Shown here: piece by piece, positions 1 through 10,084 of the stretch
Layout of the letters: each line of letters opens with the position of its first letter
Position numbering within the stretch: position 1 is the first letter of the stretch
Source of the DNA: Neonectria sp. B-13
Lineage: Eukaryota; Ascomycota; Sordariomycetes; Hypocreales; Nectriaceae
Direction of reading: 5' to 3'
DNA length: 41,155 nucleotides
Assembly (NCBI GenBank): GCA_002682825.1
Contig: NOKP01000065.1
Coordinates: 28,543-69,697 of the forward strand
Made by a program: the position numbers and the translations under genes
Notes under the pieces: generated by a model
Seen by the model: the letters and a program-made list of their open reading frames with translations, nothing else
What the model was told of the DNA's origin: nothing
The model's database searches: none

Positions 1-2810
1 GGCAACGACGCGGAAGCCAGCGCGGAGAGGGTCTTGGTGGGAAGCGATGGCAAGAAGCTACCATACATTGAAGCCTACCACCACCGTGGAGAGGTGCTGC
101 AGACATTATGCTTCTATGACTACGTGTCGCTTGTTAAATTACAAAAGAGGATAGATTCGTCTTCCAAGGAGTTGGTGAAGATAGAATTTGAAAGGAACTG
201 GAAGCCGGGAAGGGACTGGGTGCAGGTTCTAAGACCCCCGGGGAAGTATGCAGTGCCATGCATCAACGGCTTTCTCGATATGGACTTTGATATTGACACA
301 AACGCAGACAGATACCGCAGGTAAGCACAAGCCATAGAACAGATGGGAAGGATAAACGAGGAGCATACACTAATATTAGCACCAGAGCTGCAGTACAGCA
401 CCTCGCACTCTTTGTGCCATGGGAGAAGTTCACTACAGCAGCATCAGGCGATATTAATGAAATCTGGGAACACTGGAGACGGCGACTCCCCAAAAGACTC
501 CAGACTATCGCAGGCAACATCCAGCTCTTGAAGCGATCAGCGGAAGATGCGCGGCGAGATGCAAAGCAGTGGGCGGCTGCGGGGGACGACGCCATTTTGG
601 ATGATATCGACGCTATGGGGTATGATCTGCAAGATCCTTCAGGCCCAGTAAAAGCATATCGCCCAGACCAGCTTGGCCAGCTTGGCCGATTGATTGAGAC
701 AGTACGAGGTGCTACAGCCCCTAACCAGGTGACCGCTGGTTCGGAGCATCTTTTGCAGATGCTAGATCAGCTCCACGAAGCCCAAGCAGATATCCCCGAC
801 TTTGCGGATGATATCGAGACTGTCGCTTCCGCAGAGAACCCAGCGCAGTACCAGCCAACTATTGTAGCCAAGAGCGAGCTCCCAACGCAACGTCAGCTTA
901 GAGGAATTAAGAGCAAGCAGGATCAAGCTGACAAGGAGATTGTGAAAAGAATCCAAGGCTCTGATGGAGTTCAGATTACGCAGAACACAGCTGCCGGCGC
1001 AGAAGCATCACTGAACCATACCTTCGCGGGCGCGGGAGAAGATATTATAGAAATGTCAGAAACAGACACCCGGAGCACTCAGAGACCCAGTGCCAGGGTC
1101 GCCTTTGGACCGTCGACAACATTCCTCCATGCCGGCCGGGAGATTGCAAGGAGGTTCACCTTGAACGAGCGGCAGGAAATCGCCTTCCTTTTAGTGTGTC
1201 GCCATCTCGATACCATCCCGTATGAAGATAACAGCGATAATTTTGATAGCAGTAATGTCGAGAACAATGATAACGCACAACTATGCGAGTTCCTGGGTGG
1301 GGAGGGCGGCACCGGGAAGTCCAGGGTCATCGAGGCGTTGGCGGAATTGTTCGCTAGCAAAGTCATATCGCACAGGCTGCTTATGACGGCGACATCGGGG
1401 GCCGCAGCAGCGCGGATCAACGGCGTGACTATTCACTCCGCCTGTGGGATGCAACCCAACGCATCCGGCAGCAATGCCGACGATGGCAGCACGGTAACCT
1501 ACGTGGACGGTGATGCTCGAAGAAGATGGAGAGAAAAGTGGCTGCTCATCATTGACGAGGTGAGCATGCTGGGCCTCCAGACGCTCTCCGACATCAACAA
1601 GCGACTTTGCGCCTCCCGGGGATCGAATCAAGATTTTGGCGGCATCCCAGTGGTGCTACTATCAGGAGATTTCCACCAGTTCCGCCCAGTGCAAAACAAG
1701 TCGCTGTTGACGCCATGGTCCGCCCTCAGGATTGCGGACGAAATGAGGGCGCACGCACTCTGGGCTCGATTTACCACCGTCGTTATGCTCACCGAACAGG
1801 TGCGCGCAGCGGGGGACCCGGAGCTGCAGCGGCTGCTGACTCGGATCCGGCAGGGGCAGCAAGACGAGTCCGACATGGAGCTTCTTAATAGCCGGTGCTT
1901 TCGGGAAGGCCGAGCCATACCATGGGGCAAGGGCATCACAGTAGTTACACCCCTCAACAGCACCAGATGGTGCCTGAACATGGATGCCGTCTTGGCCTTC
2001 CAGCGGCACTACCAGAAGCCAGTCTGGATATTTCTACCCCAGTACCGTTGGGGTAAACCTAGTACATTACCGGTAACGGAGGAAGAAGCTACGCTAATAG
2101 CCAGCGTCGGGGATGACAGCAAGATCTGTGTACCAGCCACATTCATGTTCGTGCCTGGTATACCGGTTGTGGTGACCATGAATATAAACCCAGGCCTCAA
2201 GCTCGTGAATGGCGCCAAGTACACAGCGCTAGAAGTTATACCAGACACCAAAAGATTCCCAGGGTATCAACTCGCCCCGAACATCATCCTCCACTTTGGA
2301 CCACCTGCCGGCATCATCCTGTCGTCCGAGTCAACCAAGAAGTTCGAATTTGATGAAATGCCACCAGGCACAATCCTGCTTACTCCAATGAGTGCGCAAA
2401 TACCAATCGAAAAGAAGAAGAGGGTCAAGAAGAGGCCTTGGCAGAGGCAAAATGTGAGCCGCCGAGGACTTCCCTGCACTGCGGCATTCGCATGCACCGA
2501 TTACAAAATCCAAGGCGAAACCCTCCTCCAGATTGCGCTGGAACTGCGAGGAACCGGGACAAAGCTGAATACCAAGACTGGACAGCTCGAGCCAGGAAAG
2601 TGCGATCCATATAGCCTGTATGTGCAGCTATCGCGGTGCAAATCCCTTGATGGTATTATGTTGCTGTCAAAGGCACGGGTGCAGGACATAGTCGGGAATA
2701 AAATACCCCAGGAAATGTTTGATGGCGAGGCTAGGCTGGAACAGTTGTGCGAGAGGACAGTAAATGAGGCACGATTATCATTGTTGTCATATCCATCTAC
2801 ACAATACTAG
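1..2810 (+). CDS. Helitron RepHel, helicase part (5' end outside window)
   Basis: Exons are 1-320 and 380-2810, read from base 1 without a start codon, so the Rep/HUH part lies to the left. Splicing the 59-bp intron joins two frames and restores the motif LALFVPWE, which precedes the helicase in Helitron proteins. The rest is a PIF1-type superfamily 1B helicase: P-loop GGEGGTGKSR near 1297-1326, motif II IIDEVSML near 1548-1571, FHQFRPVQ of motif III near 1670, and C-terminal motifs YKIQGETL and QLSRCKSLDGI near 2500-2660. In this family the Rep domain nicks DNA and the helicase unwinds it during rolling-circle transposition. The visible part has no stop or frameshift. A free-standing PIF1 helicase is less likely because of the upstream Helitron-type segment. 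The 3' terminus (hairpin plus CTRR) was not found; the Fot1-like insertion starts 35 bp after the stop. Confidence 0.88.
321..379 (+). other. Intron in the Helitron gene
   Basis: The donor is CAG|GTAAGC, a branch-point-like CACTAAT precedes the acceptor, and the acceptor is ATTAG. Exon 1 ends two bases into a codon. Removing 59 bp puts it exactly in frame with the helicase exon. The unspliced frame hits TAA at 322-324. Confidence 0.8.
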
Positions 2811-2845
2811 CAGTAGCGTAATTTAGATAATAGGTTTCTTACATA

Positions 2846-2889
2846 ACGTACATGATAAGTGAGTGGGCCAAACAAGTGAGTGGGCCAAA
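2846..2889 (+). repeat. Left terminal inverted repeat of the Fot1-like element
   Basis: Matches the reverse complement of 4663-4706 with one mismatch over 44 bp. The word AAGTGAGTGGGCCAAA occurs almost twice in tandem inside it, a possible double transposase-binding site (inference). Confidence 0.92.
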
Positions 2890-2952
2890 TATCCCAACGT
2901 TCAAAGTTAAAACTTCAATAAAAAATATAACAACGCCTTAAATCAATTAAAA

Positions 2953-4608
2953 CTAATTGCTATACTCTTCTCCAGAGGTCTCAATAATAGCCTGACAGGT
3001 CCTTGCATTATGGCCGGCCTTTCCACAAGTTCTACAGCGCCTTTCCCTTGGCATCGCCGACCTCCCTCGACCACCACTTCTCGACGATTCAGCTGCTACC
3101 TGTGCATCAACATCTCTCTGATCTATCTCACCCCTTCCCTCATCTACAGTCATCTTCCCTCCTTGACGTAGGCGGGTTCTTTTTGCTCTGCGCCACTTGC
3201 TAAGAGTCTCATTTGCCTATCGAAGGATCTGGTTCTCAGACTTCAATAATGCCATTTGATGCATTATTGCCTTTGTTCCCTTAGAAAATGACTCAAGCGC
3301 CTCAAGGATAGATACTGGAGAGCTGCTCTAATGCCTTCTCACTCGTCTTTTAAGGTATTCAGACTGCGAACTAGCCTCAAGCACTATCTTTGGGGTCTTC
3401 GAGACCCAAGGGTCAGGGAGGCCGACCTCCTCTGCAGCCGGTGTTGGAGTCCGTAGCTGCACATCAAGCTTTGATATGACATTTTCTGGGTTTAAGGGAA
3501 CAAGTCCAGCCCCTCGAAAACCTCCTTCAATATTACTCCTTGTCATAGCGGCTGCGTGGGCAGCGTAGAAGGCTGGGAAGAACTCAGTCTTCGAAACGTG
3601 GGTGATAGAGTATCTAATCAATTGCTCAATTGCTCGACCATAGGCTGTTTTAAGCGGCCCAAAGCACCCGATATCAAGAGGCTGGAGCAGATGAGATGAA
3701 TGAGGCGGCATATAAAGCATAATGATGTCGTTCTCTTCACAATATTTCTCAAAGTCGACGGAGTGGTGACTTTCATGCTCATCGAGGATTAGAAGACGAT
3801 AGCGACCGGTTGATCGATCCTTTGTGTGCTGGTCAAAGTGCTTGAGCCACTCAAGACCTGTCTCATTGTCGGTCTAGTCATTTTGAGTTATTGCAATAGC
3901 CCAATCGCCTGGGAGGTTGCTTTCCTAGTACCAGCTAGCAAGGTGATATTGGCCCGCAACCACAATGAACGGCTGGATCGCCTAGCCTTCTGCATTGATC
4001 GCCTGAATGACTGTAACCCATTCTCGGTTTCTAGGCTGGACTGATTTTGGGTTTCTACGCCTATCTGTGCCTATGACGACCATTCCGCTTGCAATTATGC
4101 CCATCATAAAGCCGGTCTCATCAAAGTTATAGTTATCAGCTAGGTTGATACCATATTTCACGATTATGTTCTCTACAAGCCAGAACCAATCGCAAATAAT
4201 AGTCAGATCTTTGCATTTAGCCCTCTGATAGTCGTATTTACGAAAAAAACGCGTCTTGAGCTCTGGTTGTCGCCTGACGAAGTTAGAAGCCCAGCGCTTG
4301 CCGACAGGTGACGTATCGCGGTCAGCGAGCAGTCGGTTGGCCATTTCTTCAACACCACGCAGTCGCGGGGGAAATCCTCGCGAATCCAGGTCAAGGATGA
4401 ACTGAACAATGATCTGCTCCTCTAGATCGGATAGCTTGCGTGATTTGGGGATAGTATTGCGTTGAGATAGTATGCCTTTCTGCCGGCGACGCAAGGTATT
4501 ATGATGTACATCATAGATCTCTGTGGCGCTCTGGATACTTAATTTTGGGTCATTTTGAAGGGCTTGAAGAGTAAGAAGGATATTTCCCTCTTTATTTGAT
4601 TGAGACAT
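2953..4608 (-). pseudogene. Fot1/pogo-type transposase, five premature TAG codons
   Basis: One frame runs from ATG 4608 to the stop at 2953 without a frameshift. Order: psq-type HTH near the start (ATEIYDVHHNTLRRR), Tc5-type HTH with RWASNFVRRQPEL, then a DDE_1 domain with acidic residues in FDETGFMMG, LILDEHESHHS and LLQPLDIGCF. The C-terminus holds a zinc knuckle, CRTCGKAGHNARTC (near 2990-3030). In-frame TAG codons lie at 3982-3984, 3925-3927, 3874-3876, 3328-3330 and 3217-3219. At least four stand where related transposases would carry Trp or Gln (from family memory, not an alignment). Such changes are CpA to TpA on one strand or the other, as left by RIP. The enzyme would cut and paste its own element; this copy cannot make it. 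Confidence 0.9.
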
Positions 4609-4662
4609 CTTTGGTAGTTGAGAATTAATTGATTAATTGAAAAGATGAGAGATTGAGGGATT

Positions 4663-4706
4663 TTTGGCCTACTCACTTGTTTGGCCCACTCACTTATCAT
4701 GTACGT
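4663..4706 (-). repeat. Right terminal inverted repeat of the Fot1-like element
   Basis: Mirror of the left repeat; one base differs (GTAGGCC against GTGGGCC on the repeat strand). It is followed directly by the TA target duplication. Confidence 0.92.
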
Positions 4707-4708
4707 TA

Positions 4709-5661
4709 TAAATAGAAGTAGAAGGATAGAAAACAAATATATATAATCAGATAACTTACATACTAAAATTTATAGATCCAAATCAACTTAACTAACTTAA
4801 TACATTAGGTTACACCTAACTCAAGCAGAAGAGAAAACCTCATAAAATATAACGACAAGAGCAATAATGCTATCACAAACCGAGTTCCCACGTGCATTTC
4901 ACGTGTCTCTTAACAAGAAACCCTCAAAAGGAGATTCCTTTACACATAATCTCAGAGAGCGAATGAGAATTCACATGTGCGCATTGCCAAATGAGGAAGA
5001 GAAGATTGGCACCTCTGGGGGGGCATTCGGATGGGGTTAATCCGGACCAACAGGAGGTGCAGTTGCGCTTCCGAATCGGGTAATTTTGCCAGGGGGGGGG
5101 GGCCAAATTTCGGGGGTGAAAAATCCCAGAGCTTAAGAAGACCTTTCGTACCGAAAGGCATTTCCTCTGCTAGGAGGCCTCATCCACAGGATGCCACAGG
5201 CTTCCACAGCACTGCAGCAGTGGCAACACACTCTTCCATCGCTTAGATCTCGATGCTCTAGCTTGTCACGAGGCCCATGGGGCCTCGGCCGAGCCAGAGT
5301 CCACCGGGGATGAACCTTCGTCCTGCACATCAACCCCCGACGAAACATTAAAAACAAACCATCCACCCAACAGCCCTTCTTGTCAGCTCTGGGTTCTATC
5401 TCCGGGGTTCATCTAAGAGTCTGCTGCGAGCAGGGCTGTTACCCTGTTAGTATGGTATCTGGCCTCCTGTTGCTATGCATTCCACTGCCCTGGCACTACG
5501 CTTAGCCATCCATCTCTACATGCTCGCCCAACCCCTCATCTCTTCTATTAGTGCTGTTTCACGTTCCTATTCACATCGTTGTGCTGCTTCCAACTTCTCT
5601 ACTCGAGTTCCCTTGACCTCCCCATCACCAGAAGTCGCCAGATGCAGAATCACCGGACACG
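4709..5661. other. Gap between the Fot1-like element and the bZIP gene
   Basis: About 950 bp without a gene I can support. The first 200 bp are AT-rich and may be the rest of the Helitron tail. TTAGGT-TAC-ACCTAA (about 4807-4821) and CGGAT-GGGGTTA-ATCCG (about 5028-5044) could form small hairpins, but no CTRR follows either at the spacing expected of a Helitron 3' end. G runs occur near 5018 and 5093-5102. The last 250 bp are rich in C and T, as in fungal 5' leaders, and should include the bZIP promoter. Confidence 0.4.
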
Positions 5662-6798
5662 ATGACGCCTGAAACCTCTCAAAGCCCCCGACCACTCGCG
5701 GCCACGGCCTCCCAGCAACCCGAAGCACGCGTCATCGAGAACCATCGACTTGAATACTACCGAGAGATGGTTTCGACATCTTCACCATCCTTCTCTCGCT
5801 CCTACGCTGATGGGGGGTCCGAACTGTCTTGTTCCGCACAGTATCCTCCCATCGACGCCATGGACGAAGGTGCCTTCCACCAGTTCAACACCTTGACAGG
5901 CGAGCCGACTCTTGACTCATTCAACGTTCCTCCGGACCTTCCATGGGAGCAATGGTGGTCGATAGAACAGTCAGCCCTTGTCGGTTCGCTTCAGGATGGA
6001 GGTGGCATGACACCTGCCTCTGCGCAGACCATTTTCCTGCCCCGCGAATATGCGTGTAGCTACGACACCAACTCTCTAGGCGATTTGACTTGGCCGAGCC
6101 CAAACACTGAATACACTCCTATGGCATCTGTTGCTGAGCAGATAATATTTAAGGAATCCACTGCCTCAGTCGGCCAGCTAGAGCTCCCAGCAACAGAGAA
6201 CGAACCCGGGTTCCAAAAGCAGAAACGCGACTCTGACGAACATCCAACTCGAAAATTCACGAAACGAGGCTTTATGCAGAACGATGAAATCAAGGCACAA
6301 TTACCACGAGATTCAGAACATTCAAAAAGCCACCGTGACAGCAGCGGCAGCAGCGGTAGTAGCAAGCACAACGGCAAGAGCGACAACAAGGACAAGAATA
6401 GCAACAAGAGCACCAGCAAGGCCAAGGCCAGCAAGAATGACGACAGGAGCAACAACAGAGAGTGTGCTACTGGTTTGAGTTCGGGAGGAGACAGCCGACG
6501 CAAAAAAAGGATTCAACAACGAAACCGAATCGCTTCCAGCAAGTTCCGAGTCAAGAAGAAGGGAGACGCGTTGAAACTCAAATCCGACGAGGAAGAAATG
6601 GAGCGCATCAACCGCGACTTGTCCAGCCGCGTGGCCGACCTTACCCACGATGTCTACTTGCTCAAGCTGCAACTTCTACAACATGCCGACTGCAGCTGCT
6701 CGATGATCCAAGACTACATTACACACGAAGCCCATCGCTACGCCATGGGGATCAACGAGCCGTCTCCAAATGAAGACCACCATCATCAACAGCCTTGA
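5662..6798 (+). CDS. ATF/CREB-type bZIP transcription factor
   Basis: Single-exon ORF of 378 residues starting ATGACGCC. The N-terminal half is acidic and Pro/Ser-rich, with no recognised domain. Residues about 210-270 are low-complexity Ser/Lys/Asn/Asp, highly charged and probably disordered. The basic region is at about 277-301 (QQRNRIASSKFRVKKK) and keeps the invariant Asn-x7-Arg. The leucine zipper follows with spaced Leu/Val (LSSRVADLTHDVYLLKLQ), then a Cys-containing tail HADCSCSMIQDYI seen in a large fungal family of stress-linked bZIPs. It should bind DNA as a dimer in the nucleus; target genes cannot be read from sequence. It is intact, in contrast to the broken genes around it. An upstream in-frame start is not evident. 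Confidence 0.85.
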   Translation: MTPETSQSPRPLAATASQQPEARVIENHRLEYYREMVSTSSPSFSRSYADGGSELSCSAQYPPIDAMDEGAFHQFNTLTGEPTLDSFNVPPDLPWEQWWSIEQSALVGSLQDGGGMTPASAQTIFLPREYACSYDTNSLGDLTWPSPNTEYTPMASVAEQIIFKESTASVGQLELPATENEPGFQKQKRDSDEHPTRKFTKRGFMQNDEIKAQLPRDSEHSKSHRDSSGSSGSSKHNGKSDNKDKNSNKSTSKAKASKNDDRSNNRECATGLSSGGDSRRKKRIQQRNRIASSKFRVKKKGDALKLKSDEEEMERINRDLSSRVADLTHDVYLLKLQLLQHADCSCSMIQDYITHEAHRYAMGINEPSPNEDHHHQQP

Positions 6799-8440
6799 AT
6801 TTCAAATCTTAATATTTGTAAGAGGGGAGGGAAACGAACGCCTGCATTGCCGAGACACGATGGAACCTCGACCTCGACCTCGACCTCGAGAAAGCAACAA
6901 AAATGTCTATCACTTTGGATCGCCTAATGAGGCGCCTGGGTGGGTCCTTGAGAATCCAGATCAATGCAGCTTCGAACCAGTATGCAGAATGCAGAATCGA
7001 ATCAGTATACAATTCACACCAACCACTCTCTAGCCACAAAATGAAGTAGGCCTGTCAATGCTTCTTAAGTTCGCCTCAAATCAACCAGGGGAGACACCTC
7101 GACCCTCTAGACTGGGGGGTTTGTCACTGTCTGCAATCCCGTCAACCAGTTCTTAGGGTCGAAGGTCCATATTTGCCATTGCAGACATAATGCAACCGCC
7201 TCCTTGGCTGTGGGCTGCGTCAACGTTTCAATGGCGCCACATGGGCCCTGGGTGTGAGTGGCATCTGTTTCCAGTCACGCGGTATCTCGAACTCGTCTTC
7301 CCTGTCTCGACGTTCCCAAATCAAGAGGCTTAAATGCGGGAGCAGGGGTATCACACGGCCACGATACGTGCCCCATGCTTGAATGGCAACGAGCTGATGG
7401 TCAGAGGCATGTAGATCGAAGCCACGGCCACGGGGAGCCGCGTCTTCGTGCGATGCTCGTCTCGGCTTCAACGCACATGACCATTGGTTGACGGGCGCCG
7501 TTACATGGCCGTAGCATTCTAGCTACACTTGCTCCACACGCGGACCCCTCAGCATCCTTGACGTCATTTCAAGGCTTCAACTGGGGCTGGGGGAGGTCTG
7601 CATGACCATTATGCCGGCACATGCCAAGTCGAGTAATAATGGGCAAACTGAATTCGATCCCTGTGGCCTTGTACTCCAAGTACCACACGCCGTTGTCTCT
7701 CTATAACCCAGTCCACAGCCTTATCTGTCATTCCTTTTTGCAACATCCAGTCTCCCACATGTGCCAGGGAGCTGTTGAGATTTGACAAATACGCGCAAGC
7801 TGTCCTCCATAGTGGGATCGATCGGCGCCAGGCCCTACAGGGACTAGGTGATCTGCACACTCACGCCCATCGCCACTCGAACGCCCAGACGTGTGTGTTC
7901 CTGGTCTAGTGTTTGGGGAGACTCACTTGAAGCGCCTGCAGGACCTACGAGTCAAATGATACACTAGTAACTGCGCTTTCGTTGTGACCCGAAAACAAGG
8001 CCCGTGGTAGATTGACCCCATATCTACCCCAAGAGTCTGCACCAACAAAAGTGCAATTGTCAACGAAAGTACGAATCGCCATGATAGAGGGTCTTCGCAT
8101 GCCTTCTTGGGCCAGGGTAGGATATGGCGCCACTTCTCCCTTTTGGTTTTCTCCCTCTCTCCTTCGTCTTACCTCCATCTTGCCTTATCACTGATTAACT
8201 ATACCCGGCATGAGAACGCCGAATAACCCCGATTTAGTACTAGGTAGGTATGCATATTACGTCATACCGTGTGCTATGTATGTACGTTGGCCGAGTCCGT
8301 GGTTCGACTTTCGCGAGGGGAAGAGCGTCAGTGCTTTAGTACCAGCAACTTTACCAAATATGGACCAAATGTGGCTGACACACAGTGTGTGGCTGCTGCC
8401 CACTCCCCACTCCCCTACAACCCAACAGGGGTGTTCAAAG
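6799..8440. other. Intergenic region after the bZIP gene
   Basis: Probable 3' UTR followed by about 1.5 kb without a supported gene. A hexamer CCTCGA is repeated four times at about 6865-6890. Short frames here show no recognisable protein and no codon or splice pattern. Confidence 0.45.
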
Positions 8441-8592
8441 TGTTGGAGATCACAAGTGTGAGCGACCAAGTCGGTGGCAACGTGTGGAAGAAGGAGGAAC
8501 ATTCTACAAGAGATCGTGCCTGTACATAAATAGTGGTTCCCCTACTGCATATATAGTATGAATTAAGCAAAAAAGGTCTTCTCATTTCAACA
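8441..8592 (+). repeat. LTR-like repeat, 152 bp, with 5-bp target duplication
   Basis: Starts TGTTGGAGATC and ends CATTTCAACA, the TG...CA ends of an LTR with short inverted termini. It is flanked by CAAAG on both sides (8436-8440 and 8593-8597). A second copy lies in reverse orientation at 22193-22348. There is no room for an internal domain, so it is a solo LTR of a small retroelement or a miniature non-autonomous element. Both copies contain a TATATA/ATGTACA-like stretch near the middle. Confidence 0.8.
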
Positions 8593-10084
8593 CAAAGAGG
8601 CCGAAGACCCCCAGGGACCCTTGCTGGAGGATCCATGTCAGTCACCTCCATCCCCCAAGACTCCAATCGTCCAGCTCCCAGGCGCCTGTTGGTGTTCCAG
8701 CGCCGTCGAGAACAGTTCATCCCAACATTCGATTGCGAGGTTGGTTCTAGGCTCCTTTGTCAACAACCGCAGCGCGGCAACAGCAGCGGATCGCAGATGT
8801 CACTCCTAAGTCTTGGCTATGATATCCTCGGGTGACGAATGCCGCCTATAACCCGGGCGCAATATAGCCACCAAACACCGGACGCCGGACACCGGGCCAG
8901 GGCCATACCAGACAAAGCCATTTCGTCCGTTAATTAGGTGTCAGACCTCATGCCGTCCCAAGCAGTCGCTACGCACAACACTACGAAGCACGGGTGAGCT
9001 ACGTCGTATTATCGTCTTATTAGCATTATTGGCACACCCCTATAAATCTCACCTTCAAAATCGTCTCGACGGCCGACAGAAGGCTCCTCCCTCCACTGCT
9101 CGCAGCTCAATGCTCCTGGACGACGCGAACCTACTGCACAACACACACCACTGACTGTACAGTACCCTGTGGCTCATCCGTCCGTCACGTCCCCTTCTCC
9201 AGCCCCATCCCCATCGCCGGGACAAGTCAAAAGCTCGTAACCTCCTCGTCCATCAGAGCTCAACGCTCGCCGCTCTCTCTTTCGATCCCGACTCAGTCAC
9301 AGAAACGACGGCGATACATCCAACGAGGCCGAGACGCCTTGGGGCGCAAGATACTGCTACATAAACGCTGTGCATCCGTAAAGCATCCACCCACACCAGC
9401 AACACACACCCTTGACTCGATATTCTCACGACTTTCACTTGCTTCTCTCCCTTCTTCTCCCAACCGAAAGAGCACCAGATCCACGACACCGCTTTCACGC
9501 CCCCCCGGGGCTTGGGCCCACACCCAGTCTGCTCCATGCACGCTGGCTACTCCAGACTGACGACGGTCCCCACCACGTCCGCTCATATACTCCGTACCCA
9601 TCCTTACCTACCTTGCCTTGCTACTTCGTTTGTACCACCTACCTGCCTACACCACCTTCGGCATCTTTCTACAATACATCCCTAAGCTTCACCTACTTCG
9701 ACTTTTATTATTTATTGTTTCACTCTCTCTGATCCCCAAAATTTCCTGTCCCTACCTATCACTCGTTTCCTCCCGCTCGGTCATACGCGCCGTTTGCAAC
9801 TATACGCCAATTCACCAACATCCCGCGCGAAGCACTTGCTCTGTCACTCATCTGTCACCCCTCATCTGCGACGCGATAGAGCCTACCGTACACGCTCCAA
9901 TTTAGGTCCGCTCTTTGGCGCAAAGTGACCAACTGCCGCCAAAAGAACTGCGCGCACACATCGCCGTCGCAAGGTCGGAAAACAGCTTGACATCCTCGCC
10001 GAGAGGCACTCGTCTACCCCGCTGCGCTGAGAAACAACGGAAAGCGCTGTTGTTTTGGGGTGGTCTGGCTTCGCCCATCTCGAC
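8593..10084. promoter_or_regulatory. Upstream region and long leader of the CP2-factor gene
   Basis: No coding gene is supported. From about 9050 the plus strand becomes strongly C/T-rich with many short CCACC and CTTC words, strongest at about 9560-9790. This is the usual look of fungal promoters and 5' leaders. The transcription start and any upstream ORFs cannot be fixed from sequence alone. Confidence 0.4.

Larger units (their letters stand above)
2846..4706. mobile_element. Fot1-like pogo/Tc1-mariner element, 1861 bp, complete
   Basis: Ends are 44-bp inverted repeats beginning ACGTACATGATAAGTG, with one mismatch. The element is flanked by the dinucleotide TA on both sides (2844-2845 and 4707-4708), the target duplication of Tc1/mariner elements. 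Length and single transposase fit the Fot1/pogo group. It lies 35 bp past the Helitron helicase stop codon, so it is probably inserted in the Helitron's 3' tail, although the Helitron end was not found. All coding capacity is on the minus strand and is broken. Confidence 0.92.

Noticed and set aside
2811..5110. Helitron 3' terminus at TTAGGT-TAC-ACCTAA or CGGAT...ATCCG
   Set aside because: Both can form hairpins, but no CTRR follows about 10 bases later, so the end cannot be assigned.
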